Virus record (IMG/VR): IMGVR_UViG_3300042446_002147
Location: 59,770-123,769 of that record
Direction: 5' to 3' (one strand)
Length of the DNA: 64,000 bases
Origin: a virus
Shown here: piece by piece, positions 9,224 through 18,400 of the stretch
How the letters are laid out: every line of letters starts with the position of its first letter
How positions within the stretch are numbered: position 1 is the stretch's first letter
Translations under genes and position numbers: made by a program
The notes under the pieces: model-generated
The model's database searches: none
Told to the model about the DNA's origin: nothing
The model's input: the letters and a program-made list of their open reading frames with translations, nothing else

Positions 9224-10651
9224 ATGGATATTAGCACAAGAGATTTTTTATACTCTGCCCAATGTGGTTTTGAATTTGAGTTTTTTAGTAACTTAAATAG
9301 AAACGAGATAGCAGATTCGCTAGGGAAAACTTTAGGTAAAAAAATTCTTCTATTTAGTAAGTATCATTCAGGTTTTAAACCCACTAAGGATATTTTTAAA
9401 TTAGAACCAGATTACTCAGGAGGATCTAAGATGACCGAATTAATAACTGGGCCTTTACCTTATTTTGAAGCGATAGTGATTCTTATAAAGACTCTTAAGT
9501 GGATTGATATGTATGGATATACAGATAAGAAATGTGCATTCCAATTTGGAATAAGCATCGATACATCTATATTCCCTGAGGTTCCTCCGGTATCTCAAAT
9601 AAACCCTCTTAAATTTATTTTAGGATTCGATGAGAATATTATCTATAAAAGATTCCCAGAAAGAGCTGGATCTTTGTATGCTAAATCTATAAAAAGAATA
9701 TTACCTGCTAATAAATTTGTAGATCCTTCAAATATTTCATTTATAGATAAGAATCTTTTCGAAATACCAGTAGAAAAAAATATGGGTATAAATTTTACTA
9801 AATTATCGGATGGATATTTTGAAGTGAGATATTTAGGAGGTAAAGATTACCAGAGGAAGTACTCAAGTATAAAAGAAATATTAGATTATATAATAACATA
9901 TACTATACAGACTCTTAAGTTTAATAATAGCTTCACAGATAATGATTTAAAAGTTCTTAAAATGTTCTTAGCAGAGATCTATAAGAGTTCTTCGACATTT
10001 ATAGATCCTGAATCTTTTCAAAAGAATTACCCACATTTAAATATAATGGTAGATCTTAGATCGGATCCACAAATAGTTAGAACATTTTTCCTGACTATTA
10101 GAGAAATTCTTTATGATATTATTGTAGATAATGGTATTAAAGAAGGTGTTATTAATTATGATAGTTCATTAGGTAAATTTCAATTGAAGGACGTAAAAAC
10201 TACAAGAGCTTATTTACTTAAAGATTATGATATTCTTAATAGTGAAATTTCAGGAAATATATTGAATTGTAGGTTGTTTTCGTGTGATCTTAACGACTGT
10301 GCTGTTGAAGATTGTGATCTAGTTACTAATAATGAAGTTAAGCGATCTAAGATCATGTATTCGGATATTATGTTTAGTAATGTAGTACACGAAACTTATA
10401 TTGATAACAAAGAGAAGGAAATAAACTGTGAAGTATTTGGTGGAATAATTAGATCCGGGTATATTGGAAAACTTGCTACAATTTCACCAGAGACTGAAAT
10501 AGTTAAAGATGCTGAAGACGATAAAAAAATGAAGGGAAGTTCTAAAAAGAAAGGATTTCCTGATAGAAATGACGGGGAAGCATTATCTAAACCTGTTAGA
10601 TTTAGTAACAATAATAGTAAGCCCTCAGGAATTCCTGGGACTAGCTTCTAA
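9224..10651 (+). CDS. Amidoligase-like protein with C-terminal short repeats
   Basis: Residues ~13-115 resemble the phage/bacterial amidoligase family (COOH-NH2 ligases related to glutamine synthetase). CGFEFEF at 14-20 matches the G-x-E-x-E-F start, and KLEPDYS followed by TELITGPL at ~59-78 matches the D-x-S ... E-L-[VI]-[TS]-[GP] core. The usual H-V-H-[VI] strand is replaced by FQFGISID, so metal/ATP binding may differ. Residues ~340-395 contain pentapeptide-like short periodic sequence (SGNILNCRLFSCDLNDCAV). The C-terminus is basic and low-complexity. Such enzymes form isopeptide or amide bonds in peptides or cell-wall material. It sits upstream of a neck-like structural gene. The assignment is tentative. 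Confidence 0.45.
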   Translation: MDISTRDFLYSAQCGFEFEFFSNLNRNEIADSLGKTLGKKILLFSKYHSGFKPTKDIFKLEPDYSGGSKMTELITGPLPYFEAIVILIKTLKWIDMYGYTDKKCAFQFGISIDTSIFPEVPPVSQINPLKFILGFDENIIYKRFPERAGSLYAKSIKRILPANKFVDPSNISFIDKNLFEIPVEKNMGINFTKLSDGYFEVRYLGGKDYQRKYSSIKEILDYIITYTIQTLKFNNSFTDNDLKVLKMFLAEIYKSSSTFIDPESFQKNYPHLNIMVDLRSDPQIVRTFFLTIREILYDIIVDNGIKEGVINYDSSLGKFQLKDVKTTRAYLLKDYDILNSEISGNILNCRLFSCDLNDCAVEDCDLVTNNEVKRSKIMYSDIMFSNVVHETYIDNKEKEINCEVFGGIIRSGYIGKLATISPETEIVKDAEDDKKMKGSSKKKGFPDRNDGEALSKPVRFSNNNSKPSGIPGTSF

Positions 10652-10668
10652 TTAAATAACCAATTAAA

Positions 10669-11448
10669 ATGACTGAAGCAGACTTAATTCAGGAAATTAG
10701 AGATGATATATCTCATTCTTGTGCATTGCCCTATAACTTAAATGACCAAGAAATAAAAAGAATTATAAAAAGAGCTAGGGCTTATTTTTATGATAATTAC
10801 CAGTATGCAGTAGAAGATAGAATATTTGTACTAGGTAAAGATCTATTTTCTAATCCCTCTTTTAGAGCTACCAGACAAATACAATTGCCATCTTGTGTGG
10901 TATCTGTATATGATGTTAGAGAAGTTAATGGCTCGGGTCTTACCGGTACACCGGATAAAGATTTTGGAGATTCTAAATTATTAGGGTCTGAGCTTATGTT
11001 ATCGCCATTTGCAGGAGATAACTTGGTTTATCGTACTGTTCTCTATTCATTCTTTGATTTAGCTAAAGCCTATTTACTAGAGAGTTATGCTTATAATTAC
11101 AATAAGAACACCAAGAAATTAACAATACTTGGTAGAGATCCTAATAGGACTAGTGTAACTGATTCTGGAAGTTCTTCCACATTATTTTCTGGTACTGATG
11201 TGGGTGTTAAAGCTTGTATAGCTATACCAGAAGAGAGTCTTTATGATGATGAATTATTCGTAAGATTCTGTCTTGCTGAAGCTAAAATTAACATTGGTAG
11301 GTTATTAGGTACATTCGAATATAACCTCCCAGGTGGTGTTAGAGTTAACTACAGTAATATTCAAACAGCAGGAACAACAGAAAAAGCTGAGATTATTCAG
11401 ATGATCAAAGACGAAAACACACCTAGTTATTTTTTGCAGTGGAATTGA
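10669..11448 (+). CDS. Putative neck/head-tail connector structural protein
   Basis: A 259-residue protein with no catalytic motif. The start (residues 1-45: EADLIQEIRDDI, then DQEIKRIIKRARAYFYDNY) is a short helical segment like those at the start of T4-type neck or head-completion proteins. The rest alternates beta-rich segments with a Ser/Gly-rich loop near 160-175. It lies 17 bases after the amidoligase-like gene and before the inserted endonuclease, in the structural block. I suggest a neck or connector role from context and pattern only; it could be any virion component. Confidence 0.4.
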   Translation: MTEADLIQEIRDDISHSCALPYNLNDQEIKRIIKRARAYFYDNYQYAVEDRIFVLGKDLFSNPSFRATRQIQLPSCVVSVYDVREVNGSGLTGTPDKDFGDSKLLGSELMLSPFAGDNLVYRTVLYSFFDLAKAYLLESYAYNYNKNTKKLTILGRDPNRTSVTDSGSSSTLFSGTDVGVKACIAIPEESLYDDELFVRFCLAEAKINIGRLLGTFEYNLPGGVRVNYSNIQTAGTTEKAEIIQMIKDENTPSYFLQWN

Positions 11449-11466
11449 AAAATATACATTATATTT

Positions 11467-11476
11467 GGATATATAA
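11467..11476 (+). promoter_or_regulatory. GGATATATAA promoter-like element
   Basis: A copy of the recurrent GGATATATAA element, ending 15 bases before the ATG of the endonuclease at 11492. This spacing is shared by several other copies in the window. It would give the endonuclease its own promoter, which is common for mobile endonuclease genes. Confidence 0.45.
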
Positions 11477-11491
11477 TACTAAAAATATCCA

Positions 11492-12697
11492 ATGTGTATA
11501 TTACAAAAAATTGAAGAGTGGAGATCTAAAAGCGGTAAGGCATTTGGAACTATAATGAGAGATATTCCAAAGAATCCCGATGATGTCGAACAATTAAAAT
11601 CACTAACTTCTTTTCTGAACCGAATTTATAATCCTGAAAAAATTTCTATTCAGCAGAGATTTTATCATGTGTGGTTTGGATTTTATGGAATAGAAGTTTG
11701 TCCTTGTTGTGAATCCCCTAAAATGTTTACAAAAAAACCCAAATTCTCTATAGATAGGTATGGTATAAAACCTACGAATTCAGTGAATTATTATGGTACG
11801 TGTATGTCTGATTTCTGTAATAAAAAATACAATTTAGAAAAAACGCGTTCTAAAATGATGGAAAATCACGGAACTATAAATCCTATGGAGGTACCAGGTG
11901 CTTTAAATAAGATTAAGAAAAATAACAGGGAAAAATACGGAGTGGATTTTTATACAGAAACTGAAGAGTTTAAAGAAAAAGTAAAAGCTACATTTTTAAA
12001 AAAATATGGTGTTCACCCTACTAAATTAAAGGAAACACAAGATAAGAAGAGAAAAACAAATAGAGAAAAATATGGATTTGAGCACGCATTGGATAATTCA
12101 GAAGTAAAGGAAAAATCTAGGATAACCAATAATTTAAAATACGGCGGAAATTCCAGTATGTGTTCAGATGATACCAGAAATAAATCTAAGGAGACTAATA
12201 GAAAAAATCATGGAGTAGATTGGTATGTCCAAAGTGGTGATTTTAAGCAGAAATTCAAACAAACTATGATTGCTAATTATGGTGTTGAACAAGTTATGCA
12301 CTACACTCCGTCATTTGAAAAATCTTTAAACACCTCATATAAGAAAAAGATTTTTGTTTTTCCTTCAGGAAGAATCGAAAAAATACAGGGATATGAAGGT
12401 TTTGCTTTGAATGATTTATTAGATAATGATTACACTGAGGATGATATTATAGTTTCAAATAAGAAAATAGAGGAATATACTAGTAAAATATGGTATTTAG
12501 ATTCTGAAAGGAAGAAAAGAAAATATTATCCAGATATTTATTTAATTACAGAGAACAAAATAATAGAGGTTAAGTCTGAATACACTTATAAATCAGCATA
12601 TTCGATAAATATTAGAAAAAAACAAGCATGTCTTGATCTTGGAATTTCTTTTGAGTTTTGGATATATGACAAGAATGGGAAAAGAACAATAAAATAG
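11492..12697 (+). CDS. Homing-type endonuclease: Zn-finger, repeated DNA-binding units, PD-(D/E)XK domain
   Basis: Three parts are visible. Residues 70-73 and 104-109 contain CPCC and CMSDFC, a likely zinc-binding knuckle. Residues ~118-305 hold about five degenerate units of ~30 aa with the core N-R-x-K-[YH]-G-V (NREKYGVDFY, LKKYGVHPTK, NREKYGFEHA, NRKNHGVDWY, IANYGVEQVM), a pattern known from free-standing phage endonucleases. Residues 347-361 have PDIYL followed by IIEVKS, matching the PD...ExK nuclease core (D348, E359, K361). It sits between a neck-like gene and a small gene in the structural cluster, with its own promoter-like element. This fits a mobile, free-standing homing endonuclease. 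Target site is not visible. Confidence 0.7.
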   Translation: MCILQKIEEWRSKSGKAFGTIMRDIPKNPDDVEQLKSLTSFLNRIYNPEKISIQQRFYHVWFGFYGIEVCPCCESPKMFTKKPKFSIDRYGIKPTNSVNYYGTCMSDFCNKKYNLEKTRSKMMENHGTINPMEVPGALNKIKKNNREKYGVDFYTETEEFKEKVKATFLKKYGVHPTKLKETQDKKRKTNREKYGFEHALDNSEVKEKSRITNNLKYGGNSSMCSDDTRNKSKETNRKNHGVDWYVQSGDFKQKFKQTMIANYGVEQVMHYTPSFEKSLNTSYKKKIFVFPSGRIEKIQGYEGFALNDLLDNDYTEDDIIVSNKKIEEYTSKIWYLDSERKKRKYYPDIYLITENKIIEVKSEYTYKSAYSINIRKKQACLDLGISFEFWIYDKNGKRTIK

Positions 12698-12700
12698 TAT

Positions 12701-13054
12701 ATGAAAAATTTAATAGAATATAATAGCTTCTTATTAGAATCTAAATCGATTAATGATTCTAGATCCTTTGAGGATAGAGTTAAGTTTCTTAGGGGTGTAT
12801 CTGACAATAATAAAAAAATTGCAATAGATTTACAAAAAGAATATTCCAGAGCAAATAAGGGTGTAATAACAGAATTAAATTTACATCCGGATTTAATTAA
12901 GAAGATTAAGGAAAAAAAATACCCAGATGGATTCAGCATGGGTATTGATAAAAATGGATTCTTTGTACATACTCATAGGGCTAGATCTAAATCACACGAA
13001 ACTCCTTCTGGTATAACAGCAAAAGAAATGAAATTCATAGATTCTACTGGCTAA
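12701..13054 (+). CDS. Small protein with capsid-targeting-like N-terminus
   Basis: A 117-residue protein of unknown function. The start MKNLIEYNSFLLE|S fits the peptide shared by about eleven proteins in this window (M-K-x-[IL]-x-x-[FY]-x-x-F-x-x-E), which resembles the T4 internal-protein targeting sequence cleaved after [IL]-x-E. The rest is basic (for example DLIKKIKEKKYPDG and HTHRARSKSHE), as expected for a DNA-associated internal protein. It follows the endonuclease stop by three bases. Packaging in the capsid is inferred from the N-terminus only. Confidence 0.6.
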   Translation: MKNLIEYNSFLLESKSINDSRSFEDRVKFLRGVSDNNKKIAIDLQKEYSRANKGVITELNLHPDLIKKIKEKKYPDGFSMGIDKNGFFVHTHRARSKSHETPSGITAKEMKFIDSTG

Positions 13055-13144
13055 TTATTTAAAACTAATAGCGGATTTATTTTAATTTACCTATCTATAA
13101 TTATATAAGAAATTGTCATAAAAATATTGCAGATATATTTCTTT

Positions 13145-13154
13145 GAATATATAG
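13145..13154 (+). promoter_or_regulatory. GAATATATAG promoter-like element
   Basis: Same sequence as the element at 9211-9220, located 7 bases before the ATG of the gp25-like gene and inside a 106-base AT-rich intergenic gap. It would start the wedge-gene unit (gp25, gp6 and the 2254-aa protein). The short distance to the ATG implies a very short or absent leader. Confidence 0.4.
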
Positions 13155-13161
13155 AACTAAG

Positions 13162-13533
13162 ATGGCAAGATTCTCAGAAATTTATCCTAGAACACCGGAT
13201 GATCCTAGATACAAAGAAGGATTATTACATACTGACGATGAAGTAGAAATACTAATCGGTATGATTAAGCAGTGTATGTTAACTACACCAGGTGAAGTTC
13301 TTGGAGATCCTTATTTTGGTATAGATCTAGAAGGCTTATTATTCAATTTTAATGTGGATCAAGTCACTTTAGAAAGAGCAATAAGACTACATTTAATAAC
13401 ATACGTTCCTTTAGCATCAAGTAAATTTAATGTGAATTTTACTGTGGGATTCTTTAAAGGAGAAACTAGAGATTCATGTGTTATTGATTTTGCTATAAAA
13501 GGTAACCCTATATTGGGAATTAAAATAATATAA
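13162..13533 (+). CDS. gp25-like baseplate wedge protein
   Basis: 123 residues, the usual length of the T4 gp25 / P2 gpW family. The family core is clear: EVEILIGMIKQCMLTTPGEV (residues 28-47), then GDPYFGIDLEGLLFNFN, where the family has a turn of type R-x-x-x-P-x-[FY]-G-x-x-L. The end (CVIDFAIKGNPILGIKII) is a beta strand typical of the family. gp25 joins the wedge to the tail sheath. The next gene, one base after the stop, is gp6/J-like; gp25-like and J-like proteins are also neighbours in P2-type phages (W-J), which supports the call. Confidence 0.85.
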   Translation: MARFSEIYPRTPDDPRYKEGLLHTDDEVEILIGMIKQCMLTTPGEVLGDPYFGIDLEGLLFNFNVDQVTLERAIRLHLITYVPLASSKFNVNFTVGFFKGETRDSCVIDFAIKGNPILGIKII

Positions 13534-13534
13534 T

Positions 13535-15232
13535 ATGGATTTATTAGATAAGAACAAAGCAAAAATATCAGATCTATTATCACAGACTTTTGATTTAATA
13601 CAGGCAAGATATGGCATGTCTGAGCAACTATTTACTGTTGCTTCTGTTTGGGGACAAATAATATTTGTATTAGATAATCTATCCCAATTTATTTTATTCT
13701 TTATTGAAGATTCAATAACAGAGCTTAATATAAATACAGCAACACGAGAATCATCTATATACGGATTAGCAACATTAGCTGGACACAACCCAACAAGATC
13801 AATAGCAGCAAAGGGTGAGATTATAGTAAAATGGAACGGTAAAGGTCTAGAAAATATTGGGGGTGGAGCTATTCTTATACCCAATAATGCACAGGTAAAA
13901 TGTGTAAACAATGGTAGAACCTATCTTCTTAAATTAGGACAAGAATATGTTAGGATAAATCTTGATAACACAGCAACTTTATCTGCTTCAATAATAGAAG
14001 GAACATTAAATACTAATCAATATACAGGAACAGGAAGAAAATTAGAAAGCTTTAATATATCGGCTAGAGGTACATCAGGAATAGAAAATTTTGAAGTTGC
14101 TGTTAGAGTAAACGGTAACACATGGAAGAAATATGATTCTTTATATGATATACCAAGAAATGCAAGAGGCTATATCGTAAAAAGTTCTTTAATATCAGGT
14201 ATAGATATTTTCTTCGGTACAGTAGATTTTGGGTTTCCCCCACCAGCTGGTTCTATAATAGAAGTTGATTATTTAGAGTGTGCTGGAGCGGGTGGTAATT
14301 TATTAGTAGATGATTCATCTCAAGCTCTTTTTAAATTTGATTCAGACGGAACTGATATATTTGGTAGAAATGTAACACTGAGTGAAGTTCTACAAGTTGC
14401 CTGTACAATAGCTCCACAATTGGGAGCTAGTCAAGAGCCTATAGATTTAACAAGACTTCTTGCACCTAAAACATCTAGAAGTTTTGTTTTAGCAAACCCT
14501 ACAAATTATATAACATTCTTCGAAAAATTTGGACAGTTTTCAATCATAGAAGCATTTACTACTTTTGATGATCAATACTTAGATGACGATAATATTATCT
14601 ATTTAATTCTTGTACCCGATATTCAATTAACACTAAAAACTAATGAAACATATTTTGATATTTCTCTTTCTAGATTCAAATTAACTAATGCTCAAAGAGA
14701 TAGGATTTATCAGTTGTTAGATGAGAGTGGACAAAAAATAGTTACTACTGTGGTAAAAATATTAGATCCCGTACTTATTAAATATGTAGTAAATATTGCT
14801 TTAACTATATTCGAAGGTAATGATCCTTCCACAATAAAAAACCAAATAACTAGTATATTAAGTGATTATTTTCTTAATATAAGAAGAAGAGATAAAATAC
14901 CTAGATCTGATTTAATTGCAGCAATTGAGTCTATTTCAGGAGTGGATTCGGTTTCTCTTTACTTTGTAGGAGAGGCTAATGAATTAGCCAAATCACAAAG
15001 TCCAAATTCTCCAGATATTGGATTCGATGAATTTGGCGATATTGTTATGGGTAAAGACGAAATTGTTGTTATATCTGGCGGATGGGAAGATAGGAATGGT
15101 ATTTATTATGACTACGGAGCTGGTATGGACACTCTATCTTCAGTGAATATAGATATTAGATCTATTGTACCAGTAACTTATAATACTAAAGTAAATAATA
15201 TATTAAAAAGCTCACTAAATACAGGAAACTAA
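13535..15232 (+). CDS. gp6/J-like baseplate wedge protein
   Basis: 565 residues, close to T4 gp6 (660). The N-terminal helical part (residues 1-75) is followed by TRESSIYGLATLAGHNPTRS, the conserved lead into the first beta domain in baseplate J/gp6 proteins, then a beta-rich middle and a C-terminal region (~405-480) with ILDPVLIKYVVNIALTIFEG, the J-family domain. gp6 forms the inner ring that holds wedges together. It sits one base after gp25 and one base before a small gene, in one operon. Confidence 0.75.
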   Translation: MDLLDKNKAKISDLLSQTFDLIQARYGMSEQLFTVASVWGQIIFVLDNLSQFILFFIEDSITELNINTATRESSIYGLATLAGHNPTRSIAAKGEIIVKWNGKGLENIGGGAILIPNNAQVKCVNNGRTYLLKLGQEYVRINLDNTATLSASIIEGTLNTNQYTGTGRKLESFNISARGTSGIENFEVAVRVNGNTWKKYDSLYDIPRNARGYIVKSSLISGIDIFFGTVDFGFPPPAGSIIEVDYLECAGAGGNLLVDDSSQALFKFDSDGTDIFGRNVTLSEVLQVACTIAPQLGASQEPIDLTRLLAPKTSRSFVLANPTNYITFFEKFGQFSIIEAFTTFDDQYLDDDNIIYLILVPDIQLTLKTNETYFDISLSRFKLTNAQRDRIYQLLDESGQKIVTTVVKILDPVLIKYVVNIALTIFEGNDPSTIKNQITSILSDYFLNIRRRDKIPRSDLIAAIESISGVDSVSLYFVGEANELAKSQSPNSPDIGFDEFGDIVMGKDEIVVISGGWEDRNGIYYDYGAGMDTLSSVNIDIRSIVPVTYNTKVNNILKSSLNTGN

Positions 15233-15233
15233 T

Positions 15234-15479
15234 ATGGACAAACAGAGTTGGTACGAATTTATAGAATCACAAAATGATGATAGATCAAATAAAGGATTTG
15301 ATTACGAAGGAAAGATCTTTGAAAAGACACTTTCTAACCAAATAATAAATGGTGATAATAATAGAGTAGATATATTAGCAAGTATAGAGAAAGTTGTTTA
15401 TAAATTATTTGAAACCACTAAATACATAAAGAACTATATTAATTATACAGTTCCTAAAAATAATAAGTACGTAAGATAG
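15234..15479 (+). CDS. Small conserved-position baseplate operon protein
   Basis: 81 residues, unrecognised. The sequence is hydrophilic with a likely helix around VDILASIEKVVYKLFETT. It is fitted tightly between the gp6-like gene (one base) and the next giant gene (one base), so it is almost certainly translated as part of the wedge operon. It may be a small wedge component or assembly chaperone; no function can be read from the sequence. Confidence 0.55.
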   Translation: MDKQSWYEFIESQNDDRSNKGFDYEGKIFEKTLSNQIINGDNNRVDILASIEKVVYKLFETTKYIKNYINYTVPKNNKYVR

Positions 15480-15480
15480 G

Positions 15481-18400
15481 ATGACAACTCAAAATCTTTT
15501 ATTTTTTAATAAAAAAGGGGATCAATATAATTTTCAATGGAATGGAAATTATTGGGAAGGTGCAGTTCTTTTTCCTATTGTTTCAGAAAAACTTTTTGAA
15601 GTAGATAACATATTTATAATAGAAAAATTTTTAGATCTTTCTTCTGATATAAAATACGGATATCCTCATGCAGAATTAACAAGTCCAGGATCTCCTGTAT
15701 GGAGAACAAGATGGGAATCTGACTATGACGGAACAACAGATGTATCTTCCACAATTTACACTTATGAACTTGGTGTAGATTCTGTTTTAGATGCTCCTGT
15801 ATTAGTTAAAGCTAATAGTGTAGAGTTTTATCCGGAATTAGTACCAGGAGACACTATATCATCTCCTGAAGGTATAGTTGTAACATCAGATATCACTTCA
15901 TCTTCAATGCAAATTAATATTGCGCTTAATTCTGATAGTGAAGGAATATACGATCGCACATTAATATTTGAGGATTATACAGATCCTAATAATCCTGCTA
16001 CTATTTTAAGAGTTAGTTTTCATGGTGAGGTTGAAGGAGAAGATAGTAGATTGGCTGTTATGCTCGGAAACTTTGGTAGAGAATTTACCAAATCCGACGC
16101 ATTCATAGTTAGAGATGGTGATATTAAAGAACCGTTACCTGACTATGAAATAATCAATAAGAAAAGGAAGGAGCTATTATTAGAAGGAGAGAGTATATTT
16201 CCTTACTTAGGATCTTATAAATCGCTTTTTAATGCGATTAAATTCTTTGGCTATTATGATTTAAGGGTTAAAGAATATTGGCTTAATATAAAGACTGATA
16301 CAGCTGATACATTAACTCCTTTACAACAGAATAATAATATATTAAACCAACTTGCTAAACCTAATATGCAAGGAGAAAGCTCTTTGGAACTTATAAGTAG
16401 TTTATTAAAAGACGAAAATCAAGGTAAATTTAAACAGGTAGAGGTTTACGGAAAAAGAAAAGATGGTACTTTCGGATTAAAAAAACAATTTGAAGAAATA
16501 TTCCCAACTAAATCTTACAAGAAGACTTCTCTATTTGGACTTTTTTATGATATTAATCGTGTAGTAGAAGGGCAAGACGAGGATCAATATGGATACCCTA
16601 TTGTTGAGGATTCTTTTGTTTTTAGTCCAGAGGAGGTTTTAATTAAATTATTCGGATTAAAAGAAAGATTAAAGAGAGATTATTTGCCACTTAATGCTAG
16701 AATTGTTGATATAACTGGTGAGGGTGTATATTTCAATATCTATAAAACAAGAGGTTGGACAGACGTACTAGATGTTTCTGAAGTAAAGGCAGGTATACAA
16801 GTAGACTTTAGTGTATTTCCTAAAGAAGGTTATATTGAGGATTTAAGAGTATTTTATACTAAACCCAATCAATCTGGTATATTATACCCTGCTGTAAATG
16901 GAACAGAGCTAGGAATAAGTTATTATGGTAATACCGTGGATCCTTATTCTTATTTTCAAGAATATCCTATATCGGCTATTCCTTTATTAAAGACTGCAGT
17001 TGATAGTTACTATCAAGATATAGATAATGGAGAAATGCCTAAATTTTTAGGCGATGGCGATTACAATCCTCCGGGATATAAGTTATTCTCTGATGGGTCT
17101 GATTATGTGCTTCCTGCAGGATGTCCTGTGATAATAAAAAATAATACATTCAATCTTTCTTGGGATGAAACAGGAGTAAGCTGGAGATCTTTAGATTCAA
17201 CAGTTACTACAACACCTTTAGAAGTTGCAGACTATAATTCAACTACATCTAGTAATCCGGGGGGTCAATTACAGATTGTTAACAGTACAACTTCTTTAAT
17301 ACTAGATCCTTCACTCCCTAATGGTATAAATATAAATATAGGTACAGGTAAAGATTGGTTTGATACCACATTACCTGAGACATTATTTGTGAGAATTGAA
17401 TCTATAGATTCTCCTGGAAATTTATACTTAGGATATGTTAGTGCTGGAGATTATAATACAGTTACTGGTAATCTATTTGTACAGGTAGTTTATACTAGAG
17501 GCACAGGAACTTATGCTAATTGGAATGTCACTCCTACAAATATAGGATTTAGTGCATACACTTTTGAATACTATGAGAATTTTGTACAATCTGGGGGATT
17601 CTATTCTTGGGATAGATTACCTTATTTAGATTTCTATGAAATAGAATGGACAATATACAAAGAAGATAGTAGACCTTATTACTTTCAAATTAGAGGAAAA
17701 TTACCAGAATTAGAAACACTAGTGCATTTCTTACCTTATGATGGTAATTACAATGTTAAATGTAGGGTTTGGGACACTTTAAATTCAATTTCTTTAGGAA
17801 TAAAAAGAAGTGTAATAAAAGTCAATAAGAGACAAATAGAACTTAATACACTTACAAGATTTAGAGAATCGGAAGTTTATGATTGGAATAATGTTCCTTT
17901 GAAATGGGAAAGTTATCCTTCACAATGGATATTCCCTGTAGAGAATACTAATAAGATATTAGATATTTCAGATTTTATACAAAAATATCCGGAGTATTCT
18001 AATAATTTTAGTGAGGGACAAACATGTGAAATATTAACTAAATTACCGGAAGTAAAAGCCACATCAACTTTTGATATTTCGATAATTAAAATCAATATAA
18101 CAAATATAGTTAGTCCTTATAATTCGGGATACAGTTTAGCTGTAGTTACTACTACAACTCCTCATGGATATACAACAGGAGATACTGTATGGATTTACGA
18201 TTCTGTTGGAGCTCCTTATGGACAATTTCCTATAATAGTAACAGGGACAAACACATACGAAATCCCACAAATAATAACTACCTCCATTACTGGTGGTTAT
18301 TCTTATGGCGCTGGTAGTATAAAAGTGATAGCTGATTCAATAGTTATTGCAGATTGTAATTTCATGGGGGATTTAAACTCCACTTGTAGTTTAATATATT

